Origin: CAZBBB01 sp964490005
GTDB lineage: Bacteria > Planctomycetota > B15-G4
Direction of reading: 5' to 3'
Length of the DNA: 64,000 nucleotides
NCBI GenBank assembly: GCA_964490005.1
Contig: CAZBBB010000005.1
Coordinates: forward strand, 9,606 to 73,605
The position numbers were made by a program, and so were the translations under genes. The notes below the pieces were generated by a model that was given only the letters and a program-made list of their open reading frames with translations, was not told where the DNA came from and ran no database searches. Shown in pieces: positions 9,487 to 20,049 of this stretch. Each line of letters opens with the position of its first letter. Position 1 is the stretch's first letter.

Positions 9487-9493
9487 TATCGTA
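9487..9493. promoter_or_regulatory. Overlapping divergent -10 boxes
   Basis: The near-palindrome GCTATCGTAGC provides TATCGT on the plus strand (9487-9492, 23 nt before the ATG at 9516) and TACGAT on the minus strand (9493-9488, 24 nt before the ATG at 9463). Either gene could use the same element, so their transcription may be mutually exclusive. Predicted from the bases only. Confidence 0.45.
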
Positions 9494-9515
9494 GCGGCGG
9501 GCCGCGGGAGATCGC

Positions 9516-11021
9516 ATGTCCGGGAGCGCGAGTCGCTGGCATCTGCTCACGGTGTTCGCGCTCGTCGCGGCGTGCTGGGGGCTGTCGCGAACGCTGGGCC
9601 AGCCATTCGATCAGGGCTGGCTCGGACACAACGGGGCGCGCTACGCGCAGATCGCCCGCAACTACGACCGCGACGGCTTCCTGGCGCACGGAGGTGCGCC
9701 CTCGCGGCGGGCGGGCAGCGACGTGCAGGCCTCCCCCGACGTCTACGCGCACCATCCGCCGGGGCTCGCGGCGCTGATCGGCGTCGTGTTCCGTCTCACC
9801 GGGCCAAGCGAGGATGCCGCTCGCGCCGTGCCGATCGCGGCCACCGTGCTGCTGCTCGCGGCCTTCGGCCTGCTCGTGAAGCGGGTGGTCGGGGCGCGGG
9901 TCGCGGCGCTGAGCGTCGCGCTGGCGGCCGCTCAGCCGATGGTGAACGTCTACGGGGCCCACATCGATGTGCAGGGCGCGCCCGTGCTGGCGCTGTCGGT
10001 GGCGTGCCTGATCGCCTATCGCCACTGGTTGACGGGCGGGTCGGTGGCCTGGCTGGTGCTGCTGTCCGCCGGCGCGTCGAGCTTCGATTGGTACGGGTTG
10101 TACACGCCCGTGTGCTGCGCGGTGCATGCGGCGGCGACCGGCGCGCGGGGGCGCGGCGCGGCAGGCGGCCTGATCGTGTTCACGCTCGCGCTCTTCGCCG
10201 GCTGGCTGGCGTGGTTGTCGTCGCTCCCGGGGGTGCCCGACGGGCAGGTCGCGGGAGCGGCGGGCGTGCGCGGGTGGGGGGCGTTGCTCGGCGGCGGGGA
10301 GGCGGTGGGGCCGGCGCTCGATGCGTGGTGGCGCGCGACGCAGGCGCTCATGCCGGCCTGGCCGCTGCTGCTGCTCGTCACGCTGCTCGTCGCCTGCGGC
10401 TGGCGGGCGCCGGGCGCGGCGGGCGCCGTGCTCGGAGCGCGCGGCCTGCTGTTCCTGCTGTTGGCGCCGCCGCTCGTTCACGGCGTGTTGTTTCCGGCCG
10501 GCATGCTCCAGCACGGGTATTGGCTGTTCGGGCTGCCGCTCGGGCTGGCCTTCGGCACGGCTCTCGCGCTCGAGGCGCTGAAGGCGGTGCCGGCGCTGCT
10601 GGTGGTGGTGGCGGCCTTCGTCGCGGGTGCGGCGGCCTCCGAGGAGATCCTCGCCGAGCGCGACCCGCTCCCGGTGCTGCTCGGCGCCGAACTGGCCGCG
10701 CGCACGGCGCCTGCCGATCTGGTCCTCACCAACTACGACTGCAATCCGTTCGCCGGAGAGGGCCCGGGCTACGTGCTGCTCCGGCCCGGCATGACGTGGG
10801 CGGCCGATCGCGCGATTCGCGGGTCGATCGGCGATGCCGCGTCGTTCGAGCGGGCCCTGAGGCTGCGGCCCGACGCGCGCTGGTTCCTGGAGACCCCCTG
10901 GCCGCGGCCGGTCGAGGACGCGCTCGCGGCGAGGCTCGCCGACCTCGCGGACGGCCCGCCGCAGCCCGTGAGCGGCGATCCGCCCGTCCGGCTGTGGTCT
11001 CTGGGACCGCGCGCCCCGTGA
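9516..11021 (+). CDS. Polytopic membrane glycosyltransferase, GT39/PMT_2-like
   Basis: 501 residues with about ten hydrophobic helices. The first periplasmic loop holds an acidic/aromatic pattern (GWLGHNGARYAQIARNY) and YAHHPPGLAAL, typical of polyprenyl-phosphate-sugar dependent GT-C enzymes (ArnT/PMT superfamily). The C-terminal soluble part (TNYDCNPFAGEGPGYVLL) is short. Such enzymes move a sugar from a lipid carrier to protein, lipid or polysaccharide on the periplasmic face; the acceptor is unknown. GGGAG lies 6 nt before the ATG. A distant relative is encoded at 53577-55193. Confidence 0.8.
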   Translation: MSGSASRWHLLTVFALVAACWGLSRTLGQPFDQGWLGHNGARYAQIARNYDRDGFLAHGGAPSRRAGSDVQASPDVYAHHPPGLAALIGVVFRLTGPSEDAARAVPIAATVLLLAAFGLLVKRVVGARVAALSVALAAAQPMVNVYGAHIDVQGAPVLALSVACLIAYRHWLTGGSVAWLVLLSAGASSFDWYGLYTPVCCAVHAAATGARGRGAAGGLIVFTLALFAGWLAWLSSLPGVPDGQVAGAAGVRGWGALLGGGEAVGPALDAWWRATQALMPAWPLLLLVTLLVACGWRAPGAAGAVLGARGLLFLLLAPPLVHGVLFPAGMLQHGYWLFGLPLGLAFGTALALEALKAVPALLVVVAAFVAGAAASEEILAERDPLPVLLGAELAARTAPADLVLTNYDCNPFAGEGPGYVLLRPGMTWAADRAIRGSIGDAASFERALRLRPDARWFLETPWPRPVEDALAARLADLADGPPQPVSGDPPVRLWSLGPRAP

Positions 11022-11120
11022 ACGGAGAACCCGCGGCGGGCTGGTGGCCCGCAGCGGACTCGGGCACAATGAGGGATTCAACCGTCCCGCCGAAGTCGCG
11101 GGTCCGCTGACCGGAACCCC

Positions 11121-12925
<1,805 letters not shown>

Positions 12926-12929
<4 letters not shown>

Positions 12930-12951
12930 CGGCCACCGGGGCCGGCGTCAG
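12926..12951. terminator. Inverted repeat spanning the convergent stops of typA and the radical SAM gene
   Basis: CTGACG (12926-12931) and CGTCAG (12946-12951) are exact inverted repeats with a further short CC/GG pairing inside. Both stop codons lie in the arms (TGA at 12927, and TGA of the minus gene at 12950). It could serve both genes as a compact terminator. No clear T-tract on either side. Confidence 0.4.
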
Positions 12952-14273
12952 CGGCCCTGCGTCACGGCGCTCGAGGCGCTGACGCGCTCCTTCTTCCAGG
13001 CCTCGCGTCGCGCCGGCAGGTCGGGCTCGGTCCGGAGCAGGCGGCGTTCGATCGAGGCCGGGAGCTGGAATCCGCGTTCGTAGAGCACGAAGGGCATGTG
13101 CGGCTTGATGCACGAGGCGCACGTGTACTTCTTGTCCATCTCCTCGCGGGGAACGCGGTAGTTCGCCATGCGCCGCAGGTAGCGGTAGGTCTCGCCGTTC
13201 CAGAAGCGGGCGAAGTCGGCACGCGTCTCGCCCACGAAGATCGGCAGGCTCCGGTCGGTGAAGTGTCCGAGGTCGTGGCTCGGTTGGGTGGTGCCGTCGC
13301 AGCAGGGAAGGATGCCGCCGTCCCAGTTGAAGAAGATGCTGCGGTACAGCCAGGAGCAGGTCGCGACGTCCGCCTTGGGCGCCTTGGTCGCGACGCGCTC
13401 GCCGCGCGCGACGGCCTGGTCCTCTTCCTTGATGTGCACGCCCGGGCTGGCGTTCACGCGGCCCTCGCCCGAGTTGGCGTTGCGGACCTCGTCGTCGCGC
13501 CGCGGCCGCCACTCCTCCTTGTGCTCGGGAGGAATGTTGGGGTTGATGAAGCGGATCGCGTTGACCCCGATCTCCTTGGCCATCTGTCGGGCCTTGGGCA
13601 GTTCATGCTGATTGTGGCTGAAGCGCAGGAACTGCCAGTCGACGAAGGGCAGGCGGCGGCCGAGGCGACGCTTGGCGTCGACGATCGCCTTCATGTTCTC
13701 GATCGTGCGCCAGAAGTCGCCGCCGATGTTGTACTTGCCGTAGGTCTCCGGGCTGGCGCCATGGCAGCTGACGATCAGATGCTCGAGCCCGGACGTGACG
13801 AGCTTCTCGGCGTTCTCCGCCTTGAACGCGGACAGGTTCGCGCTGATGGTGACGCCGATGTTGCGATCCGCCGCGTAGCGGATCATCTCGTAGATCTCCG
13901 GGTACAGCACGGGCTCGCCGGATCCGTAGAGGTTCAAGCGCATGGCGGTGGGCGCCATGATGTCGATGGCGCGCTTGAAGCAGTCGAGATGCATGCGCCC
14001 GAAGCCGCGCCCGTCGGCGTCGATCTTGCTGCGATCGCGGTCGAGGCAGAACGGGCAGCGCTGGTTGCAGATGTTGGTCGACTCGATCTTCAGGACGTAC
14101 GGGAAGCCGCCCACGGTCTCGCTGCCGCGCATGCGCGACCATTCGACGCGCGCGAAATTCCACAGCCGCCGCGGCGTGATGTGGCGCGAGAGGGAGTACG
14201 CGTACCGGCTCAGGATCTTGACGTTGGTGAGCGTCGGGCCGGTCGTGGCGAGAACGAAGTTGAAGACTTTCAT
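12948..14273 (-). CDS. Radical SAM protein with SPASM-like C-terminal domain
   Basis: 441 residues. A 50-residue basic N-terminal extension precedes the 4Fe-4S motif CNQRCPFC near residue 72, then the GSGEPVLYPEI loop that contacts SAM. A C-terminal Cys set (CSWLYRSIFFNWDGGILPCC, later CASC) matches SPASM-type auxiliary clusters. Such enzymes modify peptides or handle sugar or lipid substrates; no candidate precursor peptide or partner lies beside it, so the substrate is unknown. The TATCTT box 9 nt before the ATG suggests a leaderless or nearly leaderless mRNA. Confidence 0.85.
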   Translation of the reverse strand: MKVFNFVLATTGPTLTNVKILSRYAYSLSRHITPRRLWNFARVEWSRMRGSETVGGFPYVLKIESTNICNQRCPFCLDRDRSKIDADGRGFGRMHLDCFKRAIDIMAPTAMRLNLYGSGEPVLYPEIYEMIRYAADRNIGVTISANLSAFKAENAEKLVTSGLEHLIVSCHGASPETYGKYNIGGDFWRTIENMKAIVDAKRRLGRRLPFVDWQFLRFSHNQHELPKARQMAKEIGVNAIRFINPNIPPEHKEEWRPRRDDEVRNANSGEGRVNASPGVHIKEEDQAVARGERVATKAPKADVATCSWLYRSIFFNWDGGILPCCDGTTQPSHDLGHFTDRSLPIFVGETRADFARFWNGETYRYLRRMANYRVPREEMDKKYTCASCIKPHMPFVLYERGFQLPASIERRLLRTEPDLPARREAWKKERVSASSAVTQGR

Positions 14274-14282
14274 GGACCGGCC

Positions 14283-14288
14283 AAGATA
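14283..14288 (-). promoter_or_regulatory. -10 box of a probable leaderless promoter for the radical SAM/SPASM gene
   Basis: TATCTT on the minus strand, with 9 nt between it and the ATG at 14273. The same hexamer stands 7 nt before the gene at 44300. Confidence 0.45.
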
Positions 14289-14376
14289 ACCCGGGTGTTC
14301 AGGGGCGGCAAACGCGCATCAGCGGATCGCGAGACCCGATGTGTCGCCTCGCGAGGCCCCTCATCGGTCGGAACGG

Positions 14377-16170
14377 TCAGGCGCCTGCAGCGGCGAGCGC
14401 GAGGACCGCGTAGGCCGTGGCAAGCGGCGGCGCGCCTTCCCACCAGCGCGGCGATGCGTCGTTGATCCAGGAGCCGTCGGCGCGCTGCGCGTCGACGAGC
14501 TTGCGCGTGAGTTGTTCGCGCCATGCGATCGGCGTGCCGGCCTCGTCGGTGAACTCGTGCGAGGCCAGTCGAGCGAGCGTGCGCGCGAGGGTCAGGTAGT
14601 AGTAGTACAGGCCCTGCGCACCCTCGGTCGCGTTCGCGTAGCCCGGGTTCGTCTCGACGGTGAAGTTCCGGGACAGCCAGGTGACGGCGGCGCGCACCCG
14701 CGCATCATCCCGCGGCAGCCCGCAGAAGATGTACGACTTGAGCAGCGCGTACGTCATCGACCCGTAGGAACGGGCCTGCCAGATCCCGGGCGCGATCTCG
14801 ATCTCTCCGGCCATGCTGTTGCCGGGCATGTAGGTCGCGCCGCCGTCGATGCCGTTCACGAGGCGCCCGCCGGCGAGGCGCGGCCAGGAAAGCGCCCCCG
14901 CTTCCCCCGTGTTGTGGCAGCGCTCGAGGAACACCAGCGCCTTGGCGTAGAACGGATCGGTGGAGGGCGTTCCGGCCCGGGCTGCGGCCTCGATGGCCAT
15001 GTGCGTGTTCGAGAGGTCGGGTCGTTCATCGTTGCCGTAGCCGATGCCGCCGTAGTGGGGGTCGTCCTCGCTGAGGTACCCCTCGCCCTCGTCGGCCTGG
15101 GCGGCGAGCAGGAAGCGCCGGGCACGCTCGATCACCGGCGCGTCCTCGGGGCGTCCGCCGGCGAGCAACGCGTCGAGCGCGACCGACGTCGTGTAGACGT
15201 CGAGGCCGATCTGCATGATCGCGCCGTCCTCCTGCTGCAGCCCGACGAGATAGTCGAGCCCGTCCGCGAACCACTCCGGTCGCGGCTGGCCGAGGCGGTC
15301 GGCGAGGATCGCCGTGGCCGAGAGGCACATCGCCGTGACGCCGGGCTCGGGTCCTTCCCAGCCCGGAAGCTCGAGGCCGAAGGTGCCGCCGCGCTGGCGT
15401 TCGTGCAGGAAGTGCCAAGCCGCCTCGAGCGCGACCGATGGATCGCGACCGGGGGCCGCATGCGGCGGCAACGCGGGCTTGGCCGTGCCCGCATCGACCC
15501 TCGCCGTGTCCACGGCCGGGAGAGCCGGCAAGCCATGAAGCGCGATGACGACCTCGAGCGCGTCGACGAGTTCGGCCACGGTGGCCGAGTCGGCGGGAGG
15601 TACCGGCTGCGCGCGCTCCGTCGGAGTCCGGCCGTCGAGGCGGGCGAAGCGCACCCAGCGAGCCCACGCCGACGCGGCGTCAGGGTGGGGCTCCTCGGCG
15701 GCAGCGCGGGCGCTCGCTTCCGCCTCCCAGTTCGGCGGGAGCGACGCGTTCGGCCTCAGCGCCCGCCAAGCCAGCAAGGCATCGAGATCCGGCGTGTGCG
15801 ACGCAGCCGCCAGGCGGTCGAGCGCGGCCTCGCGCTCCGCCGTCGCACGGACCGTGATGGCGCAGGACAAGCCGAGGGCCCGCAGCGCGTCGGTCTCGGG
15901 TGTCGGCGCAATGTCGAGGATCCACTCCACGGCCCTGCGCATGAACGGCCCGTCGAGGTCGGTGTAGCGTCGTGGCGAGCGCGCCAGCGCATCAAGGACG
16001 CGGCAGGTGTCCGCGAATCCCGATCCGTACGAGCCGTCTGCCGACTGCAGCGGACGGATCCGCTGGACCAGTCCGTCGGCCAGCCGGCCCGTATCGGCGG
16101 GTGCGAGGGGGGCTGCGGAGAGCAGCAGCAGGGCCAGACTGAGCGATGACGCGAGGCGCAGTGGACTCAT
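14377..16170 (-). CDS. Secreted prenyltransferase/squalene-cyclase-repeat protein
   Basis: 597 residues from the ATG at 16170, selected because it gives a signal peptide (hydrophobic core about 5-20, ending near ALADT-like LAPADT). The mature part has repeated alpha-barrel helices with QS/QQEDG motifs such as LQSADGSYGSG, GLQQEDGAIMQ, LLAAQADEGEGYL and VDAQRADGSWIND, the pattern of prenyltransferase and squalene-oxidase repeats. The cyclase catalytic DxDD motif is not apparent, so it is probably a binding or scaffold protein of the cell envelope and not a hopanoid cyclase. Encoded 37 nt after the HEAT-repeat gene, in the same orientation. Confidence 0.8.
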   Translation of the reverse strand: MSPLRLASSLSLALLLLSAAPLAPADTGRLADGLVQRIRPLQSADGSYGSGFADTCRVLDALARSPRRYTDLDGPFMRRAVEWILDIAPTPETDALRALGLSCAITVRATAEREAALDRLAAASHTPDLDALLAWRALRPNASLPPNWEAEASARAAAEEPHPDAASAWARWVRFARLDGRTPTERAQPVPPADSATVAELVDALEVVIALHGLPALPAVDTARVDAGTAKPALPPHAAPGRDPSVALEAAWHFLHERQRGGTFGLELPGWEGPEPGVTAMCLSATAILADRLGQPRPEWFADGLDYLVGLQQEDGAIMQIGLDVYTTSVALDALLAGGRPEDAPVIERARRFLLAAQADEGEGYLSEDDPHYGGIGYGNDERPDLSNTHMAIEAAARAGTPSTDPFYAKALVFLERCHNTGEAGALSWPRLAGGRLVNGIDGGATYMPGNSMAGEIEIAPGIWQARSYGSMTYALLKSYIFCGLPRDDARVRAAVTWLSRNFTVETNPGYANATEGAQGLYYYYLTLARTLARLASHEFTDEAGTPIAWREQLTRKLVDAQRADGSWINDASPRWWEGAPPLATAYAVLALAAAGA

Positions 16171-16207
16171 GGCGCCGCCTACCCTAGCCGGGACGGGCCG
16201 TGACCGT

Positions 16208-18139
16208 CTAGAACCCGAGCGAGAGCAGGTCGTCGACGGCCGTGGACCGGGCCAGGTAGTTGTCGGACGACGCCAAGCGCGAGAGGACGGGGCGGCGATC
16301 CTCGTCGAAGAGTGCACCGAGGGCGGAGGTCGCGTACATCGTCGCGATCCCGCGCGGCCCCTCGGACTGGACCAGATCGAGGAGCGGGCCGGCGGCGTTC
16401 TCGTCTCCGATCAGCCCGATGCCGAGCGCGGCGTAACTGGCGATGAACGGGTTGCCGGTGCGGCGGACGAGCTCCACGAGTGCCCCGACGGAGGGTACGT
16501 CGCCGAGAATTCCGAGGGCCAGTGCCGCCTGCTGAACGACGAGTGCGTGCGTCGACGATTGCAGGGCCTGTCGCAGTGGCGCGGCCGCGGCGGGCAGCCC
16601 CGTCAAGCCCAAACCCATCGCGGCGTAAGCGGCGACGCTCGACGGTCCGCTCGCGAGTTGCTCGACGAGCGTCGGCAGGGCCTGTTCGCTGCGACTGAGT
16701 CCGAGCGCGATCAGCCCCGCCGCGATGGTCTCGTTGTTGGCCTCGGTCGCGAGGTGTTCGATCAGCACGGGCACGACCTTGCCGGACGCGGCAGCGCGCT
16801 CGGTCAGACCGAGCGCCAGGAGGATCCACGGGCGCAGTTCCGCCGCGCAGTTCGTGCGCGCGGCCAGCAGCGCATCTCGCGCCTGGTCGCCGCCGATCCG
16901 TCCCAGTGAGATGGCGGCGAAGTGGCGCGTGGCGGCATCCTTGTCGCGCTCCAGCGCGACGACCAGGCGGTCGACGAGCCGCGTCGAGCCGGCCACGGCG
17001 ACGCCGCCGAGAGCGATCGCTGCGGCGCGCCGCGGTTCGAGTTCCATGTCGAGCAGCCCCATCAGGGCGGGGACGGCGGCCGGATCCGCGATGCGACCCA
17101 AGGCCGAGGTGGCCGCCGACCGCACATACTCGGGGAGGGTCCGGTCGTACGCGATCTCGACGAGTGCTTGGACTTCAGTGGACGACCCGAGGAGGCCGGC
17201 GGCATCCGCCGCCAGCGACAGCAGGACCGGATGCGTGTCCTCGCGTTCGGCGATGAGTTGCGACAGCACGACCGAGGACGATCCGCTGCGCCGGAGGGCG
17301 GCGCTCAGCAGAGCGGTTCCCCGGTCGTCGATCGAGATCGACGCATCGTCGAGCAGGGTTCGCCCGTGGCGCGTGTCGCCGGCGATGTTCATCAGGATGT
17401 AGGACCCGCGCCCCGAGTCGAGCACGCCCAGCGCGAGCATGGCCGCCTTGCGCACTTCGAGACTCGGGTCGAGCAGCAGGCCGCTGGCTGTGTCGATCGA
17501 TTCGGTGTCGCCGAGCTTGGCCAGCGCCACGATCGCGGCGGCGCGCACGCCCTCATCCGGGGATCCGGCGAGCCCGCGGAGCGCGGGCAACACGCTTTCG
17601 CGAACCGTCGCGCGTACGCGCGCGAGGCGCAACTCGCGCTCGGCGGGAGTCTCCTGCTCGACACCCTGGCCCGTCCAGGACGGGTCACGCATCCGGCGCA
17701 GTTCGATGAAGTCGAACTTGTTGGTTTCCCACCACGTCATCCAGCTCTCGGCTGCGTCGAATCCTCCCGTGACGGATCCCGCGCCGGCCTCGCCGCCGGT
17801 GCGCGATCCACCCGTTGCGGGTCCGGCCGTCACGCCGAGGCCCGATCCGGGCCGACGGCTGTCGGACCCGAGGGGCTGCTTGGGTTGCGGATTCGGGCCC
17901 GGCGCGCCCGGGTCGGGCGGGGTCGGCGGGTCCGTGATCGGCGGACCGGAGGCATCCGAGGGCGGCTTGTACTTGCCGCCGTTGCCGGAACTCCCGAACA
18001 CCGTGGGCGTGATCTTCTTGCTGCTCTTCGAGTAGCCGCCGTCACCGATGGAGTGCTGCGCGCTGGGACCGGCAGAGAGGAGCGCCGCCGCCGATACCAG
18101 GAACGCCGCGCGCAGAGGTGTTCGAAGCGACGGGTGCAT
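16208..18139 (-). CDS. Secreted HEAT-repeat protein
   Basis: 643 residues from the ATG at 18139, which gives a signal peptide ending near AGPSAQH; earlier in-frame starts would bury it. A Gly/Pro-rich linker (about 30-125) is followed by WMTWWETNKFDFIELRR, a motif I associate with planctomycete HEAT proteins. Then come about a dozen HEAT/PBS-lyase-like helical repeats (DEGVRAAAIVALAKLGD, DPSLEVRKAAMLALGVL and similar) to the C-terminus. The likely role is protein-protein scaffolding in the periplasm or envelope. It probably forms an operon with the prenyltransferase-repeat gene and is divergent from secretion cluster A. Confidence 0.85.
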   Translation of the reverse strand: MHPSLRTPLRAAFLVSAAALLSAGPSAQHSIGDGGYSKSSKKITPTVFGSSGNGGKYKPPSDASGPPITDPPTPPDPGAPGPNPQPKQPLGSDSRRPGSGLGVTAGPATGGSRTGGEAGAGSVTGGFDAAESWMTWWETNKFDFIELRRMRDPSWTGQGVEQETPAERELRLARVRATVRESVLPALRGLAGSPDEGVRAAAIVALAKLGDTESIDTASGLLLDPSLEVRKAAMLALGVLDSGRGSYILMNIAGDTRHGRTLLDDASISIDDRGTALLSAALRRSGSSSVVLSQLIAEREDTHPVLLSLAADAAGLLGSSTEVQALVEIAYDRTLPEYVRSAATSALGRIADPAAVPALMGLLDMELEPRRAAAIALGGVAVAGSTRLVDRLVVALERDKDAATRHFAAISLGRIGGDQARDALLAARTNCAAELRPWILLALGLTERAAASGKVVPVLIEHLATEANNETIAAGLIALGLSRSEQALPTLVEQLASGPSSVAAYAAMGLGLTGLPAAAAPLRQALQSSTHALVVQQAALALGILGDVPSVGALVELVRRTGNPFIASYAALGIGLIGDENAAGPLLDLVQSEGPRGIATMYATSALGALFDEDRRPVLSRLASSDNYLARSTAVDDLLSLGF

Positions 18140-18467
18140 GACGACGCTGAAGAGCCCTGGAGGGGACACGAGGGGCCGGCAGGTGGCTGCCCGAAACTGC
18201 ACCGGCCGAATCCCGTTCTGACGACTCTATCGGAGGCGATCGGACACGTCTTCTCAAGCAGAAGGGCCGAATCTCAAGTCACCTGCCGGAGGGGCCGAAA
18301 GCCCTCCCATGCCCACCGGACTCCCGATTCCGCCGCTCCGGCACTCGGCGATCACCTCCGAGTCACCCCGGCCGGGATCCGCCACCCGGGGGGCGCGCTT
18401 GGCGGGGCGCGCTCCGTCCGCGGGCCCGGCAGCCCATCGCCCCTGCTCAAGCCGTGGAGACTCTCGC
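18140..18467. other. Divergent intergenic region between the HEAT gene and secretion cluster A
   Basis: 328 nt without a supported gene. It holds the sigma-28-like site at 18274-18300 (plus strand). On the minus strand TTGAGA (18258-18253) and TCCGAT (18234-18229) are 18 nt apart and may drive the HEAT operon. An in-frame ATG at 18309 would extend the first pilin by 53 residues; I prefer the downstream start. The rest shows no obvious RNA structure. Confidence 0.6.
18274..18300 (+). promoter_or_regulatory. Sigma-28-like promoter, site A (cluster A pseudopilins)
   Basis: TCAAG (18274-18278), 15 nt, GCCGAAA (18294-18300). Predicted start near 18307, giving a leader of about 160 nt to the pilin ATG at 18468. 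One of eight sites with this layout. Confidence 0.65.
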
Positions 18468-18980
18468 ATGTCCCATCAAGTGATTTCGATGTCAGCGCGG
18501 AGGCGCCAGGCCGGGGCGACGTTCGCCGAACTCATGCTGGCTGTCCTCATCATCAGCACGACCGTCGTGGCTTCGACGTCATCGATGCGCGGCACGACGG
18601 AGGTCTACCACTACTTCGCCGACGGCGCGCACGAGGCGCTGATGCTCGGGCAGGAGATCCACGAGGCGGCCCTGTTGCTGCCCTGGTCGGAGGCCGACGC
18701 CACCGGCGCGAGCTTCGGGCCGGACGTCGAGTTGCTCTGGGATCTCGACGGCAAGTCGTACTCCCCGCCGCGCTCCGCCGACTACGACATCGTGACGAGC
18801 CACCTCGGCTGGTCGCAGACGATCGAAGTCAACACGGTCGACTTCCACAACCCGTCCGTCGAGGTCGATCCCGAGTCGTTCGCGGGCGAGACCATCACCG
18901 AGCTCAAGGTGCTGCTGATGAACGGCACGGCGGAGGTCGCGACCTACTCGTGGTGGATGTCCGAGCCGTCCCACGACTGA
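18468..18980 (+). CDS. Minor pseudopilin, GspI/GspJ-like (cluster A)
   Basis: 170 residues. The start is set by GGAG at 18456-18459, 8 nt before the ATG. The N-terminus has a class III prepilin signal: basic leader ending RRRQAG, cleavage before ATFAEL with Glu at +5, then a hydrophobic helix. The body contains EIHEAALLLPW and ends with a Trp pair (YSWWMSE). The protein at 51645-52139 shares the same skeleton (EIHE, LDG..SPP, DF, terminal WWWW), so the two are paralogues. Expected role: minor subunit at the tip of a type II secretion pseudopilus or type IV pilus. Confidence 0.85.
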   Translation: MSHQVISMSARRRQAGATFAELMLAVLIISTTVVASTSSMRGTTEVYHYFADGAHEALMLGQEIHEAALLLPWSEADATGASFGPDVELLWDLDGKSYSPPRSADYDIVTSHLGWSQTIEVNTVDFHNPSVEVDPESFAGETITELKVLLMNGTAEVATYSWWMSEPSHD

Positions 18981-19030
18981 TGCCTGCCCGTCCCCGCATT
19001 CGCTCCCGATCGATTCCCCGAGACGCCCTC

Positions 19031-20044
19031 ATGAACAACACGATTGCACGACGACACCATCCCGCGCGGCGCGGCGAGTCCGGCTGGGTCCTGGCGGCTT
19101 CGCTCATCCTGGCCACGCTGGCCGGAGCCGTGACCGTGACCTACGCGCGCCACGCCGTTCTCGCGAAGAAGAGCCTCGAGTTCGCCAAGGGAGCCAGCGA
19201 GGTGGAAGAGGCGACCCGCTCGGGTCTCCAGCGCGTGCGCGAGCGCATGCGCGACGGGGATCTTCCGGGCACGACCGCGACGGGCACGCACGACTACGCG
19301 GTCACGCCGACGGGCGAGGAGGTCACCGGCGAGCGCGTCGTGGTGGCCCATGACGAGCGCGAGATCCGCGTGCGTGCGCGCGCTGCCGCCGGCGGCTCGA
19401 CGGATGACGAGGCGCAGCTCAGGGCGCGTTCCCGCGTCGTGCCCGGCAGCGGGGATGTGGGCGAGCGCACGCGGCTCAAGTGCGAGACCGGCACGCCCCT
19501 GCTGCTGGCCGGAAACCTGCAGATCATCAGCGGCGACGTGGCCTTCCAGGGCGTCGAGATGGCCGGCCTCTTCCTGCTCGAAGCCGGAGCGCATCTGACC
19601 CTGCAGGACGTCATCCTGCGAGGGACGATCGTGACGCGTGCCGGCCTGTGCAAGTCGCAGGCTCCGGCCGTCGGTTCCAATCGGCCTCGGGTGACGGTCT
19701 ACGGAGGCCTGCGGCTGTTGGCCGGGACCGAGCTGCCCGAAGTCGCCATGGCCGCACCCGACCTGCGATTCGAGGCGGACGAGTCCTCGCGGCTCGAGAT
19801 CCGCGGCTACAGCGTCGTCGACGAGTTCGACGTCAAGGGCCGCGGGAGCGTCCGCGGCATGGTCACGACCTGCTCGAAGGAGCTGATCGGATCGAATGTG
19901 CGACGCCCCGGTCACGGGCGCGCGCCGCAGGAGTGGCCCGACTCGATCGACGCAGGCGCCGAGCGCGTGACCTACATCGGCTTCCCGCGCGATCCGGTGC
20001 CCGAGGCGACCCTCGACGTCATGGCCAGCGCGGAGATCGACTGA
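19031..20044 (+). CDS. GspK/PilX-like minor pseudopilin with beta-solenoid-like body (cluster A)
   Basis: 337 residues from the ATG at 19031. An in-frame ATG at 18980 overlaps the previous stop (TGATG) and is a possible coupled start, but the paralogue at 50695-51648 supports the shorter N-terminus. A basic leader is followed by GESGWVLAASLILATLAG with no Glu at +5, the GspK/PilX hallmark. After a helical stalk, the region from about 170 shows regularly spaced short strands (LLLAGNLQIISGDV, LTLQDVILRGTIV, FEADESSRLEIRGYSV), as in bactofilin or other beta-solenoid folds. Placed between a GspI-like and a GspH-like gene. Confidence 0.75.
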   Translation: MNNTIARRHHPARRGESGWVLAASLILATLAGAVTVTYARHAVLAKKSLEFAKGASEVEEATRSGLQRVRERMRDGDLPGTTATGTHDYAVTPTGEEVTGERVVVAHDEREIRVRARAAAGGSTDDEAQLRARSRVVPGSGDVGERTRLKCETGTPLLLAGNLQIISGDVAFQGVEMAGLFLLEAGAHLTLQDVILRGTIVTRAGLCKSQAPAVGSNRPRVTVYGGLRLLAGTELPEVAMAAPDLRFEADESSRLEIRGYSVVDEFDVKGRGSVRGMVTTCSKELIGSNVRRPGHGRAPQEWPDSIDAGAERVTYIGFPRDPVPEATLDVMASAEID

Positions 20045-20049
20045 CCGTC

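Noticed and set aside
14377..16170. Squalene-hopene cyclase as product
   Set aside because: A signal peptide is present, the DxDD catalytic motif is not evident and repeats resemble the non-catalytic secreted group, so a cyclase call would be unsupported.
18225..18258. A ninth sigma-28-like site facing the HEAT gene (AGAAG, 15 nt, TCCGATA on minus)
   Set aside because: The -10 half fits but the -35 half matches in only three of five bases, and TTGAGA with a 17-18-nt spacing gives an equally good sigma-70-like reading.
18309..18467. In-frame ATG at 18309 as a leaderless start of the first pilin, right at the predicted start of site A
   Set aside because: It would put about 60 unstructured Pro/Arg-rich residues before the prepilin cleavage site, whereas an ATG at 18468 has GGAG at proper distance and gives a normal leader. 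Not fully excluded.
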